Positions 26,693-36,598 of a DNA stretch of 64,000 nucleotides are shown here, piece by piece. Each line of letters begins with the position of its first letter. Within the stretch, counting starts at the first letter, position 1. This stretch comes from Photobacterium sp. SKA34 (GTDB lineage: Bacteria > Pseudomonadota > Gammaproteobacteria > Enterobacterales > Vibrionaceae), in the NCBI RefSeq assembly GCF_000153325.1, contig NZ_CH724141.1, positions 507,185-571,184 on the forward strand, read 5' to 3'. The position numbers were made by a program, and so were the translations under genes. The notes beneath the pieces were generated by a model. It made no database searches and was not told where the DNA came from. It was given only the letters and a program-made list of their open reading frames with translations.

Positions 26693-27805
26693 GTGAAAAC
26701 TCAATCAGCAATGTCCAACATGGCATCATTCTCATTTAGTAAACTCGTAGTTAGTTTATTAGTCGCGCTTGTCGTACTGTCAGGTTGTGGCGATAAAGAA
26801 CAACAAGAACAAGTTAAAGAGCCTATAGTTAGCCCTGCACTTACTGAAATTGTAAAACCTAAAGCCAATACTAATTTGAGCTTTAATGGTGTCGTTCGCT
26901 CTGCGCAACGTGCCGACTTATCATTTCAAGTCACAGGTCGAGTAAACCATATCTTCGTTAACGAAGGTGACCGTGTGACTAAAGGTCAACTATTAGCAAA
27001 GCTTGATCCAAAAGATGCCCAAACTATTTTTGCCGCAGCACAACTTGAATTAACTGATGCAAGCAAAGCTTACCAACGTGGTAAAGCCATTTATGAAAGC
27101 AGCCAAGCGATTTCTAAAAGTGATTTAGATAAACTTATTGTGCGTTATAACTTGGCACAAAACCGAGTTAATGAAGCGAAAAACAAGCTAAATTACACAC
27201 AATTAATCGCCCCATTCAGTGGCATTATTGGGAGTAAATTAATTGATAATCACGTTCAAATTCAAGCCAATAACCCTGTTTTAACACTACATAACATTGA
27301 TGATTTAGAAGTGGTGATTAACATTACAGATAACGTAATGCTCGCAGGTATGACTTGTCGTGAAGCCGTTGCTGAATTGAACAATAACCCCGATCAACTG
27401 TTGCCACTGAGTCTGCGTACCTACTCCACCCAAGCCGATCCAATCACTCAAACATTCTCTGTTGTACTGGGTATTAATGATGATAAAGGATTAAATATCT
27501 TGCCAGGTATGCCCGTTAAGGTTTCACCTAACCTTGCATTGTGTCCACAGGAAAACCGAAACCCAATTATTGTTCCACTCGCGTCTGTCGTTCCTGACAA
27601 CAAGAGCAAACAATTTGTGTGGGTGGTTAATAAAGACAATTCAGTATCAAAACGCTACATCACAGTAGGCAGTGTCAACAAAAACTGTATTACCGTACTT
27701 AATGGCCTGACAGTTGGTGAACGTATTGTGATCGCTGGTGTGTCTAAATTAAAATCAGGTATGGAAGTACGTCCATACACTGACAACACAAAAAATGGAG
27801 CGTAA
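26693..27805 (+). CDS. RND efflux periplasmic adaptor lipoprotein
   Basis: A 370-residue membrane-fusion protein. An N-terminal lipobox VLSGCGDKEQ (Cys at about residue 32) anchors it to the inner membrane. Then come the biotinyl-lipoyl domain (DLSFQVTGRVNHIFVNEGDRVTKGQLLAKLDPKDA), a short alpha-hairpin, the second lipoyl half (LNYTQLIAPFSGIIGSKL), and a beta-barrel. The start is GTG at 26693, supported by GGAGA six bases upstream. Four bp separate it from the pump gene. No outer-membrane channel gene is present, so a shared TolC is inferred. Confidence 0.9.
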   Translation: MKTQSAMSNMASFSFSKLVVSLLVALVVLSGCGDKEQQEQVKEPIVSPALTEIVKPKANTNLSFNGVVRSAQRADLSFQVTGRVNHIFVNEGDRVTKGQLLAKLDPKDAQTIFAAAQLELTDASKAYQRGKAIYESSQAISKSDLDKLIVRYNLAQNRVNEAKNKLNYTQLIAPFSGIIGSKLIDNHVQIQANNPVLTLHNIDDLEVVINITDNVMLAGMTCREAVAELNNNPDQLLPLSLRTYSTQADPITQTFSVVLGINDDKGLNILPGMPVKVSPNLALCPQENRNPIIVPLASVVPDNKSKQFVWVVNKDNSVSKRYITVGSVNKNCITVLNGLTVGERIVIAGVSKLKSGMEVRPYTDNTKNGA

Positions 27806-27809
27806 ATAG

Positions 27810-30800
27810 ATGGATATCGCTCACTATACCATCGCCAAACGAACCAGTGTTTGGGTGATCATTGCACTGATCTTAATTGGCGGTTATATCAGTTACTTAA
27901 AGCTAGGTCGTTTTGAAGATCCTGAATTTGTGATCCGCCAAGCCGTCATTGTTACCCCTTACTCAGGTGCAACAGCACAAGAAGTCTCCGACGAAGTAAC
28001 AGATGTCATTGAAGGTGCGGTGCAGTCTTTACAGGAACTAAAAGAAGTTAAGTCTGTTTCCAAACAAGGGATGTCAGAAGTTACCGTTGAGATAAAACTT
28101 GAATTTTCAAAAGATCAGGCGGCACTTCAGCAGGTTTGGGATAAGCTACGTCGTAAAATCGTTGATGTTCAACGTATGTTACCACCGGGTGCAGGGCCAT
28201 CTATTGTTAATGATGACTTCTCTGATGTTTATGCCTTATTTTTCGCTGTAACAGGCGAAGGCTTTACTGATAAGCAAATGCAAGACTACGTTGATTCCCT
28301 GCGTCGCGAACTCGTTCTTGTTCCAGGTGTAGCTAAAACAGCAACATTAGCAGAACAGCAAGAAGGCATTTTTGTTGAAATCACCAGTGAGCGTTTAGCT
28401 AATTACGGTTTGTCAGTTGATAACGTTTTATCAGTATTACAAAAACAAAATATTGTTAATGTTGCAGGTAGTTTGACATCTAATGGCATGCGTTTACCTG
28501 TTATTCCAACACCTAACGTTAATTCATTTGAAGATTTACGCAACCTTCAAATTGGTATCGGTGATAACCATACTGTTTTACGTTTAAAAGATATTGCCGA
28601 TGTTAGCCGAGGCTATCAAGAACCCACTAGCATGCTAATGCGCTTTAATGGCGAACGTGCGATTGGCTTTGGTATTTCCAATGTTACCGGTGGTAACGTG
28701 GTTGATATGGGGGATGCGGTTAAAGCGCGTGTTGCTGAACTTGAAAACCAACGTCCACTGGGTATGGATCTTCATATTATCTCAATGCAATCAGATTCTG
28801 TTCGTGATTCTGTAACGAATTTTATCGATAACTTGATTGCTGCTGTGGTGATTGTTTTCATCGTTTTACTGCTGTTTATGGGTATTCGATCTGGCGTGAT
28901 TATTGGCTTTGTATTGCTGTTAACCGTCGCCAGTACTCTATGCATCATGTTAATTGATGACATAGCAATGCAACGGATCTCGTTAGGTGCGCTGATCATC
29001 GCGCTAGGCATGTTGGTAGATAATGCCATTGTGGTAACTGACAGTATTCTTGTTCGTCTCCAAAACAATGAAGATCGTAATATCGTTATTCCTGAAGTCG
29101 TCAATGCAACTAAATGGCCGCTCTTAGGCGGCACTGTTGTAGGTATTTGTGCCTTCAGTGCGATTGGCTTATCACCGTCAGATATGGGTGAGTATGCCGG
29201 TTCGCTATTTTGGGTAATCTTATACTCTATGCTACTTAGCTGGGTCTTTGCTGTTACCGTAACACCGTTACTGTGCCATCAGTTCTTAAAAGTTAAGATC
29301 AAGCAACAAGATACTAAGCCAAGTAAAATTGTAGAAAGTTACAAAGCTTTATTAACTTGGGTTTTATCACACCGGAAAATAACTGGCTTATTGCTACTAG
29401 CAACACTCATTGGCGCTATTTGGGGAATGAGATTTGTACCACCTGGCTTTATGCCAGAATCACAACGTGCGCAATTTGTTGTTGATGTCTACCTTCCTCA
29501 GGGAACAGACATCACCAATACAGAAAAAACGATCGCTAGGATTGAACAAGATATTACAAATAAAGAAGGTATCGGAAATATCTCAAGCTTCATTGGTGGT
29601 GGTGGCTTACGCTTTATGCTGACTTATGCACCAGAAGCTCGCAATCCAAGCTATGGTCAATTACTGATTGATATTAATGATTACCGTAACATAGCTCCAT
29701 TACTTATTAATCTGCAAACTGAGCTTGATAATAAATACCCAGAAGCCTCGATCAAAGTATGGAAGTTCATGCTAGGTCGTGGAGGTGGTAAAAAGATTGA
29801 AGCCGGTTTCCAAGGTCCTGACAGTAGGGTCCTACGTGATCTTGCTGAACAAGCGAAGGCAATCATGCTGTCTGATCCAAACTTGATTGCTGTTCAAGAT
29901 GATTGGCGTCAACAAGTACCTGTTATTAAGCCTGTTTATTCAACTGAAAAAGCACAGCGTTATGGATTAACAAATCAGGAAATTAGCCAAGCAATTGCAC
30001 AAACGTTATCAGGTCGAACAGTTGGGGTTTATCGTGAAGGGAATGACTTAATTCCAATTGTCGTTCGCGCGCCAGAAAGTGAACGTACCCATGAACGTGC
30101 AATTGAGAACACAGAAGTCCATAGCCGTATGGTAAATGGACCAATCTCTGTTAGCCAATTAATCGAGACTGTTAATGTCGCGTGGGAAGATGCCATCTTA
30201 CGTCGAATTAACCGTATACCAACGATTTTGGTTCAGGCAGATCCTACACCTGGTGTATTGAGTGCCGATGCATTTAATGAAATACGTGTAAAAATCGAAG
30301 CTATCGAGTTACCACCGGGATATAAATTGACATGGTACGGTGAATATAAAGCATCCAAAGACGCAAATGAAGGACTCGCAATTTCTACACCTTATGGCTT
30401 TGCTGCAATGATTTTATCCGTGATCTTTATGTTTAACGCATTAAAGCAGCCATTGATTATTTGGCTAACAGCGCCATTAGCTATTATTGGCGTTACCATT
30501 GGTCTGGTTATTTTCCAAACACCTTTCGAGTTTATGGCAATTCTAGGGTTCCTTAGCTTAATAGGTATGATGGTTAAAAATGCGATTGTTCTGGTTGACC
30601 AAACAGATATCGAAATAAAAGAAGGGAAAGCACCGTACCAAGCAATTATTGATTCAGCCTTAAGTCGTGCACGCCCAGTTTTACTTGGCGCATTGACCAC
30701 AATTTTAGGTGTTGCTCCTTTACTTGTTGATCCTTTTTTCAAGAGTATGGCAGTAACAATCATGTTTGGTTTATTGTTTGCAACCATTTTAACTTTAGTG

Positions 30801-30851
30801 ATTATTCCACTACTTTATGCTGTACTGTTTAAAGTGGAAATCGAACCATAA
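27810..30851 (+). CDS. RND family multidrug efflux pump, inner membrane
   Basis: A 1013-residue HAE-type RND transporter with 12 helices and two large periplasmic loops. It has the helix-4 motif GALIIALGMLVDNAIVVTDS, with one Asp followed by Asn where AcrB has two Asp, and the second-half GFLSLIGMMVKNAIVLVDQTD plus RARPVLLGALTTILGVAPLL. The N-terminal half starts IAKRTSVWVIIALILIGGYISYLKLGRFEDPEF, a subgroup distinct from AcrB. It exports drugs or cell metabolites by proton exchange. Substrate not predictable. Operon with the adaptor, controlled by the TetR gene. Confidence 0.93.
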   Translation: MDIAHYTIAKRTSVWVIIALILIGGYISYLKLGRFEDPEFVIRQAVIVTPYSGATAQEVSDEVTDVIEGAVQSLQELKEVKSVSKQGMSEVTVEIKLEFSKDQAALQQVWDKLRRKIVDVQRMLPPGAGPSIVNDDFSDVYALFFAVTGEGFTDKQMQDYVDSLRRELVLVPGVAKTATLAEQQEGIFVEITSERLANYGLSVDNVLSVLQKQNIVNVAGSLTSNGMRLPVIPTPNVNSFEDLRNLQIGIGDNHTVLRLKDIADVSRGYQEPTSMLMRFNGERAIGFGISNVTGGNVVDMGDAVKARVAELENQRPLGMDLHIISMQSDSVRDSVTNFIDNLIAAVVIVFIVLLLFMGIRSGVIIGFVLLLTVASTLCIMLIDDIAMQRISLGALIIALGMLVDNAIVVTDSILVRLQNNEDRNIVIPEVVNATKWPLLGGTVVGICAFSAIGLSPSDMGEYAGSLFWVILYSMLLSWVFAVTVTPLLCHQFLKVKIKQQDTKPSKIVESYKALLTWVLSHRKITGLLLLATLIGAIWGMRFVPPGFMPESQRAQFVVDVYLPQGTDITNTEKTIARIEQDITNKEGIGNISSFIGGGGLRFMLTYAPEARNPSYGQLLIDINDYRNIAPLLINLQTELDNKYPEASIKVWKFMLGRGGGKKIEAGFQGPDSRVLRDLAEQAKAIMLSDPNLIAVQDDWRQQVPVIKPVYSTEKAQRYGLTNQEISQAIAQTLSGRTVGVYREGNDLIPIVVRAPESERTHERAIENTEVHSRMVNGPISVSQLIETVNVAWEDAILRRINRIPTILVQADPTPGVLSADAFNEIRVKIEAIELPPGYKLTWYGEYKASKDANEGLAISTPYGFAAMILSVIFMFNALKQPLIIWLTAPLAIIGVTIGLVIFQTPFEFMAILGFLSLIGMMVKNAIVLVDQTDIEIKEGKAPYQAIIDSALSRARPVLLGALTTILGVAPLLVDPFFKSMAVTIMFGLLFATILTLVIIPLLYAVLFKVEIEP

Positions 30852-30879
30852 TAGTAACCACCTAGTCAGATAACCTTTC

Positions 30880-30910
30880 AAAGGGTCGTATTGTAATACG
30901 TCCCTTTTTT
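30880..30910 (+). terminator. terminator after RND operon
   Basis: AAAGGG-T-CGTATT pairs with AATACG-T-CCCTTT (30880-30906) around a GT loop, followed by TTTT. Confidence 0.85.
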
Positions 30911-31034
30911 CATGCTTATATTAATCAATAAACCCAACCAATTTATGATTTCATTTATATCTGTATACATAATATAAAAATCCTGTCTATGATCATAAGA
31001 AATTATTCTTAAATGACCGTGACGATAAAAAATT

Positions 31035-31898
31035 ATGACGCAATTTGTATGGCAACCAATTAGATCCCCTTTATTCCTTTCTACTCTACTAATTAGCTGT
31101 ACTTTTTTCTCCAGTAATGTTTTAGCTGAAGACGTTATTAATAACTCATTAGATTACTCAAGTTCAAATAATCTATTGCTTCAGCAGTACAAAGATAATT
31201 ACGTTCTACCCTTTTACTACACTCAAAAACCTAATTATCAAGAATACCAATCGGTTATTCCTGAAGACGGTAAATTAAGTAAGTACAACATTAATTTTCA
31301 GATCAGTCTTAAGTACCGTTTAGCTTCTGGTATTTTAAATCAAAACGACAAGCTCTATGTGGCTTATACACAGCGTTCAAATTGGCAAGCGTATGCTTCT
31401 TCAGCCTATTTTAGAGACACAGAATATGAGCCATCTATTTTTTGGACTCTGCCTGAAAAAGCCGAAAATAATGCTTGGGGTTATGCTGGAACAACTCTTG
31501 GTCTCGTCCATGAATCCAATGGTAGAGGCGGAGAACAAGAAAGAAGCTGGAATCGTGCATTTGCTGATTTCACATTCGAACATAACAATTACACATTAAG
31601 TATCAAGCCATGGCTACGTCTAGACTTTGGTGCAAAAGATTACAATAAAGACATTACCAACTACATGGGATATGGACGTATCAGCATGAACTGGTTCGTT
31701 GATAGTAATAATCTTATTTCCTTGACCGTACGTAACGCTTTGGAAAGTGGATTTTCACGTGGTTATGAGCGTATTACATGGAGCTTCCCAATCTATAAAC
31801 GTCTTCGTGGATATATGATGTTAGAAAGTGGTTACGGTATTTCGATCTCTGACTACAACCATTACGATAATGCAGGAGGTATTGGTTTCTCATTCTAA
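31035..31898 (+). CDS. pldA: outer membrane phospholipase A (OMPLA)
   Basis: A 287-residue outer-membrane beta-barrel that hydrolyses phospholipids misplaced in the outer leaflet. The catalytic triad is visible: His159 and Ser161 in VHESNGRGG and Asn173 in RSWNRAF, the same spacing as E. coli His142/Ser144/Asn156. YTQRSNWQAY and FRDTEYEPSIFW are family signatures. A signal peptide ends near residue 31 (VLAED), and the last residue is Phe, as usual for barrel insertion. Monocistronic, with a weak ACTGCA/TGCAGT hairpin about 20 bp after the stop. Confidence 0.95.
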   Translation: MTQFVWQPIRSPLFLSTLLISCTFFSSNVLAEDVINNSLDYSSSNNLLLQQYKDNYVLPFYYTQKPNYQEYQSVIPEDGKLSKYNINFQISLKYRLASGILNQNDKLYVAYTQRSNWQAYASSAYFRDTEYEPSIFWTLPEKAENNAWGYAGTTLGLVHESNGRGGEQERSWNRAFADFTFEHNNYTLSIKPWLRLDFGAKDYNKDITNYMGYGRISMNWFVDSNNLISLTVRNALESGFSRGYERITWSFPIYKRLRGYMMLESGYGISISDYNHYDNAGGIGFSF

Positions 31899-32153
31899 TA
31901 ACCCCATCATCTAACGTACTGCATAGCAATAATATTTTGTTTTGCAGTGCGCCTTATTGGCTTCATATCGTATGACTCAATATTCTATATTTACATTGCG
32001 ATTTACTTTCTGGTTTGCAAAAGGCATTTGGTCGTTCTGTTCCCCCTTTCCTATTCTATGCCTATCAAAACAGACATCTTAACATTAAGACTTTTTGTAT
32101 TATTGGAATGATGTATGCATTTTCTTGTTATATCCCAATAACGAGAAAGACCA

Positions 32154-32495
32154 ATGAAATTATACTTATTGTTTTTTTTACTGCTTTCATCATCAGCGTA
32201 TAGTTTCAATAACCACTCTCCTATTGCCAACTACAAAACAAGAGAGGTATTAACGTTTGATTATTCAAACTGTAAAACACTACTCCAACTATCATTTTTT
32301 CATGCTGGCTTATGTCAAAATAAAGCGTTAAACAATTTTCAGCCCCTTACGCCGACCTCAATATCATCTACCTATAAAGAAGCAAATATCGCCATAAGTT
32401 TTGATTCTGATACGCGTTTTTATATCACGTCTTATAGTGAAAATGATGCTTATGGTTTCCATTTACATATCCCTCTCGATGCATTTAGTCCATAG
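32154..32495 (+). CDS. small exported hypothetical protein
   Basis: A 113-residue protein with a clear signal peptide (MKLYLLFFLLLSSSAYSF). The mature part has two Cys (SNCKTLLQL and HAGLCQNK), which could form a disulfide. Most of the rest is polar with short beta-like stretches. I do not recognise a family. It lies between pldA and the helicase gene on the same strand but 256 bp from pldA, so it is probably independently transcribed. Confidence 0.6.
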   Translation: MKLYLLFFLLLSSSAYSFNNHSPIANYKTREVLTFDYSNCKTLLQLSFFHAGLCQNKALNNFQPLTPTSISSTYKEANIAISFDSDTRFYITSYSENDAYGFHLHIPLDAFSP

Positions 32496-32606
32496 CAATA
32501 CAACGATAAATATTTCGCAATTTTGTAACGTGATTTAATATCCCATTCCCCTAACGACATCAACATACGGTATGATGCTATCAATTAAGACAATTGAGTA
32601 TTCAGC

Positions 32607-34523
32607 ATGTATCATCAAACACTTAAAAAATTTTTTGGTTTTGATTCTCTTAGAACGGGTCAGGAAGAAGTCATTACTCGTGTTCTTGATGGCCATTCTG
32701 CTGCCGCTATTTTTCCAACGGGCTCGGGTAAATCACTTTGTTATCAACTTCCCGCGATTGAATTGCCGCACCTAACACTAGTGATCTCACCACTCTTAGC
32801 ATTAATGAAAGATCAGCTTGATTTCCTTGCATCAAAAGGTATTCCCGCAGCATCTATCGACTCAAGCCAAACTTGGCAACAGACTCAGCAAGTTATGCAG
32901 AGTATTCGCCAAGGTGAGATTAAAGTATTAATGATATCTGTTGAGCGTTTGAAAAATGAGCGTTTTAGGCATTTTATCAGTCAAGTCCCTATCTCATTAC
33001 TGGTCGTTGATGAAGCTCACTGTATTTCAGAATGGGGGCACAATTTCAGACCCGATTACCTGAAATTACCTTATTACCAACAGTCTTTAAATATTCCGCA
33101 AGTACTACTACTAACAGCAACGGCGACGCCAACTGTAATTAATGATATGCAAGATAAATTCAATATTGCAAAAGATGATATCGTCGTTACAGGTTTCTAT
33201 CGCAAAAATCTTGATCTCTCTATTTTAGCAGCCCAAGATGATGAAAAATTGGATGTACTTCAACAACAATTGATAGCACAACCCAATACCCCATCCATTG
33301 TTTACGTCACTTTACAGCATACTGCAGAAGAGATTGCGGCAACTCTCACGAGTAATCATATTCCCGCTCAGGCTTACCATGCAGGTATGGATGCCGATCG
33401 TCGCCAGCATATACAACAACAATTTATGGCAGGAGAGATCAATTGTATTGTTGCCACCATCGCCTTTGGCATGGGGATCGACAAATCTGATATTCGCCAA
33501 GTAATCCACTTCGATCTCCCCAAATCAATTGAAAACTATAGTCAGGAAATAGGCCGTGCTGGTCGTGATGGTGAAAACTCTACCTGTACTGTCATTGCAA
33601 ATAAATCAGGTCTAAATGTGCTACAAAATTTCATTTATGGAGACACCCCCGATCGCAGCTCGATAGCAACCGTATTAAATGAAATAAAAGCACAATCACA
33701 ACAGTGGGAAGTAATGAATAATCGGTTATCAAAAGACGCCAATATTCGGTTATTACCCTTAAAGACACTATTAGTCTATTTAGAAATTCGCCAGATCATT
33801 GAACCTCAATATACTTATTTTGCTGATTACCGTTACAAGCTCAACATTAGCCAGCAAGAGATCTTAACGCATTTTAATAGTGAGCGTCGCCAATTCGTCG
33901 AAGCTATCTTTGCTTGTTCAACAAAAGCAAGAGTATGGAATACACTGGATATGGACGCTTTATGGCAAGGCTATAATGCTGATAGAAAACGTGTTGTTGC
34001 GGCGATTGACTATTTTAATGAAAAAGGTTGGATCACTTTAGAAAGCAAACAAATGACTGATGTATATGCTATCAAAAATCATCACTTTGATATCGATGTT
34101 GAGAGTGAGGCACTGTATCAACTATTTCAACAAAAAGAGCATAGTGAAATAAAACGTATCAATAGCATGATTGCTTTTTTTGAAAGTAAAACCTGTTTAA
34201 GCTATCAATTAGCCCGTTATTTTGCTGACCATCATGCTCCAGAACATTGTAACCATTGTTCTGTTTGTCGAGGAAAAACGATCACATTGCCATCATTACC
34301 GCCACTCCCTGAAGTGTCGGATCAACTTCTTACTCAGTGGTGTGATCAATTTATTGAAGCGTGTGATTTTCCTCCTTCAGTTGCTGCAATCACGCGTTTT
34401 TTAAATGGTATGACTACACCACTAACCACCAAGATAAAAGCAAAGCAATTTAATGGCTTTGGACAACTAGAAGCGTACCCCTTTGAGCAAACTTTTGCTC
34501 ACATTACACGCTTATATGGCTAG
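32607..34523 (+). CDS. RecQ-like ATP-dependent DNA helicase
   Basis: A 638-residue superfamily 2 helicase. Motif I is FPTGSGKS (residues 36-43), motif II DEAH (135-138), and motif VI SIENYSQEIGRAGRDGE is intact. A zinc-binding Cys cluster (HCNHCSVC, about residue 550) and RecQ-C-like winged region follow. No HRDC domain is visible, unlike E. coli RecQ, and the sequence is distant enough that it is likely a second RecQ-family helicase beside the main one. Its start MYHQTLKKFFGFDSLRTGQEEVI is typical of the family. Confidence 0.88.
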   Translation: MYHQTLKKFFGFDSLRTGQEEVITRVLDGHSAAAIFPTGSGKSLCYQLPAIELPHLTLVISPLLALMKDQLDFLASKGIPAASIDSSQTWQQTQQVMQSIRQGEIKVLMISVERLKNERFRHFISQVPISLLVVDEAHCISEWGHNFRPDYLKLPYYQQSLNIPQVLLLTATATPTVINDMQDKFNIAKDDIVVTGFYRKNLDLSILAAQDDEKLDVLQQQLIAQPNTPSIVYVTLQHTAEEIAATLTSNHIPAQAYHAGMDADRRQHIQQQFMAGEINCIVATIAFGMGIDKSDIRQVIHFDLPKSIENYSQEIGRAGRDGENSTCTVIANKSGLNVLQNFIYGDTPDRSSIATVLNEIKAQSQQWEVMNNRLSKDANIRLLPLKTLLVYLEIRQIIEPQYTYFADYRYKLNISQQEILTHFNSERRQFVEAIFACSTKARVWNTLDMDALWQGYNADRKRVVAAIDYFNEKGWITLESKQMTDVYAIKNHHFDIDVESEALYQLFQQKEHSEIKRINSMIAFFESKTCLSYQLARYFADHHAPEHCNHCSVCRGKTITLPSLPPLPEVSDQLLTQWCDQFIEACDFPPSVAAITRFLNGMTTPLTTKIKAKQFNGFGQLEAYPFEQTFAHITRLYG

Positions 34524-34582
34524 TTTATGTTAATTCTTTATCAATTTAGATATATGAAACTCACTTTTCATTATTAATGAAT

Positions 34583-34598
34583 AGCGATCTAAATCACA
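34583..34598. promoter_or_regulatory. possible CRP site
   Basis: AGCGATCTAAATCACA matches the CRP consensus TGTGATCTAGATCACA at 13 of 16 positions. A TAGAAT -10-like element begins seven bases downstream, which would make the site overlap the core promoter of the DUF406 gene. Only a candidate. Confidence 0.35.
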
Positions 34599-34637
34599 AC
34601 GTTTTAGAATAGACCCTTAACCTATGGGGATTAAAGT

Positions 34638-34937
34638 ATGACTATTGAAAAAGAAGAATACCAAGTTTGTGATGCATGTGGTGTTTCAGCGGAGATGGGC
34701 TTTATCATCAAAGAAAACGACGACACTGCTGATGTTAAAGTCTTTGCTAACGGTAAAGATGCACTAGAAATAGAACTTTCGAACTACCTTGCTTTAGCTA
34801 AAGAAGTAAATGCTAATTACAAAGTAGAAACAACCCCAGTAAATGCAGATAGTACAGAATTAACAGCGCGTATCCAATTTGAATGTAGTGCAGAAAAGCT
34901 TATCTTTGAACTACGCAGCCGCTCTCTAGCTAAATAA
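34638..34937 (+). CDS. YfcZ/YiiS family (DUF406) protein
   Basis: A 99-residue protein matching the small DUF406 family. CDACGVSAEMGFII (CxxC near the N-terminus), then KVFANGKDALEIELSNYLALAKEVNANY, and RIQFECSAEKLIFELRSRSLAK at the end, follow E. coli YfcZ in order and length. Function of the family is unknown. The Shine-Dalgarno GGGGAT precedes the ATG. It is monocistronic with a strong terminator after the stop. Confidence 0.85.
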   Translation: MTIEKEEYQVCDACGVSAEMGFIIKENDDTADVKVFANGKDALEIELSNYLALAKEVNANYKVETTPVNADSTELTARIQFECSAEKLIFELRSRSLAK

Positions 34938-34961
34938 CCATCGTTCTTTAGCTTTAACTCT

Positions 34962-35008
34962 AGTCAGCAATGATTATCAATCTTGGTTATCATTGCTGAC
35001 TTTCTTTT
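34962..35008. terminator. terminator after DUF406 gene
   Basis: AGTCAGCAATGAT (34962-34974) pairs perfectly with ATCATTGCTGACT (34989-35001), followed by TTCTTTTA. It lies between convergent genes. Confidence 0.85.
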
Positions 35009-35312
35009 ATTTTACTGGTACTAAGTTTTTCCACATTAAACGACCGTTTAATTCCGCTTCATTCTCAATAGCACACTGAAGTTTATAACCATCGACGTCA
35101 ATAATCGCACCCAGCGAATAAGCTTTATCCTCAAAGAAACATAAACGCTGATTTAACGCATGTCCATCAATGTTCAGCTCAACACTCGCATTATGTTGTG
35201 GGTTTGCTTCAGCACTATAAGTTTTAGCATTCGCTACATTAAAAGATACTAAAAATAAGAATGTACAAAGCCCTATAGTATTTTTAATTAGTACTTTCAT
35301 TGTTTCTGACAT
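35007..35312 (-). CDS. small exported hypothetical protein
   Basis: A 101-residue protein with a signal peptide (MSETMKVLIKNTIGLCTFLFLVSFNVANA). The mature part contains two Cys and ends WKNLVPVK. No family is recognised. The ATG at 35312 has AAGGGAG eight bases upstream, which decides the start over an upstream ATG at 35330. About 90 bp separate it from the DUF4332 gene, with a terminator between, so it is its own unit. Confidence 0.6.
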   Translation of the reverse strand: MSETMKVLIKNTIGLCTFLFLVSFNVANAKTYSAEANPQHNASVELNIDGHALNQRLCFFEDKAYSLGAIIDVDGYKLQCAIENEAELNGRLMWKNLVPVK

Positions 35313-35365
35313 AAAGCAACTCCCTTGCAAAAATCTATCTATACTTATTCTATGTTCAGGATAAT

Positions 35366-35394
35366 AAAAAAGCAGCCATAGAGACTGCTTTTTT
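35366..35394. terminator. terminator after DUF4332 gene
   Basis: AAAAAAGCAG (35366-35375) pairs with CTGCTTTTTT (35385-35394) around a 9-base loop. T- and A-runs make it work in both directions. Confidence 0.8.
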
Positions 35395-35406
35395 ATACAT
35401 TTTTAA

Positions 35407-35811
35407 TTAGTATTCAATTGCTCGAGGCAATTCCTTCGCTTGTGAAACCCAATCTTGAACGCTTTTCAATGCTGGTAATTGGCGAACTAGTGCCTTTTCT
35501 TCATTCACTTCTAGCATTTTTGCATGTAAATTTTCTGCATTACGCTGCGCAAGCTCCGGAACAGTATCAACACCAGAGAATTCTAGTAAATCAGCGTATT
35601 GAGTGCTTATCCCTTTAATACGAGATAAATCAGCTCGGTTAATCCAATTTAATACTAATTTACTACTGATACCCGTTGCTTCAACAATGGCTTTTCGGCC
35701 AGCAGGTTTCTGACCTTTATCCAATAATTGCTCCATCGTATGAATATCTGCCGCTTCTAATTTAGCCGCATATACTTCTCCGATACCTTCAATAGTTGCT
35801 AGTTTAGTCAT
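35407..35811 (-). CDS. DUF4332 (helix-hairpin-helix) protein
   Basis: A 134-residue protein made of two helix-hairpin-helix-like units, ATIEGIGEVYAAKLEAADIHTMEQLLDKG and SRIKGISTQYADLLEFSGVDTVPELAQRN, the pattern of DUF4332. Such folds bind nucleic acids or proteins, but no function has been shown that I know. Start at 35811 with GGAGCAG upstream; the extra four residues of the longer frame are unsupported. Confidence 0.8.
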   Translation of the reverse strand: MTKLATIEGIGEVYAAKLEAADIHTMEQLLDKGQKPAGRKAIVEATGISSKLVLNWINRADLSRIKGISTQYADLLEFSGVDTVPELAQRNAENLHAKMLEVNEEKALVRQLPALKSVQDWVSQAKELPRAIEY

Positions 35812-35823
35812 TATCTGCTCCAA

Positions 35824-36550
35824 ATATTAAATAAGTCCATCATTACAAAATAATAGACAACAGAAATTAGAAAAACTCAAAAAAATGAAAAATAATCTCA
35901 ATCCAGTAATATAGCTAAATTAATATGTCGTTTCGCTCACAAAACTTTTAAAAACTTTTAAAAACTATTAATAAAATAATCTTTAAATCTAAGACTAAAA
36001 GACGTAAGCGTTCTTTAACAGCTACAGAAAAAGCAAGTTACACATTATCAATTTCACTTTGCTTTAGTACAGAGATAAGGTCCTTGCACTTGGATTTTTT
36101 AAATAGTTAAACCTGCTATTGTCATTACGAGAATAAAAACCAAGCAAGTCCGATATCACTAATGAAACCATGAACTTTTTCGTGATCAATAAAAGCAAAG
36201 AAAGCTGTTATCGCTAAAGCACAGAGTTATCTACGTAAAAATTCACTCAGTAGGAGAAAGATCATTCGTCGAAAGTTAGTACTATTTTCTTTGTCATAAA
36301 GTCCAACATGGTGACCACAAGCGACGAAAGTAACACTAACAAAAGTTAATTATAAATGAATAACCATCATCGGCGATTTCAAGAGTTTTCCTTTTTATTA
36401 GCACGCCCACTTGATTTCCAGTAGAACAAGTTTATATTCTGAAAATTATTTTTTAGATATCAATATCGTAAATATTTAAACAATAAATTAATCACAACAA
36501 GTATATACATTTTATCTAAAATGGCTGATTTTAAATATCATATTTATGTC
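35824..36550. other. gene-free stretch
   Basis: About 730 bp of AT-rich DNA with stops in all frames. A short tandem duplication (AAAACTTTTA twice at about 35940-35965) is visible. I see no clear RNA gene or recognisable gene remnant. It probably holds the promoter of the DUF4332 gene and otherwise may be degraded coding sequence. Confidence 0.6.
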
Positions 36551-36583
36551 AAAAAAAAGCTCAGCATTATAATGCTGAGCTTT
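36551..36583 (-). terminator. terminator after phaC
   Basis: AAAGCTCAGCATT (36556-36568) pairs perfectly with AATGCTGAGCTTT (36571-36583). On the minus strand it is followed by a run of eight T. It ends the pha operon. Confidence 0.9.
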
Positions 36584-36598
36584 ATTCATTCAGGGAAG

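Noticed and set aside
32015..32203. 62-codon frame before the small exported gene
   Set aside because: Starts at TTG with no Shine-Dalgarno and overlaps the signal peptide of a better gene in another frame.
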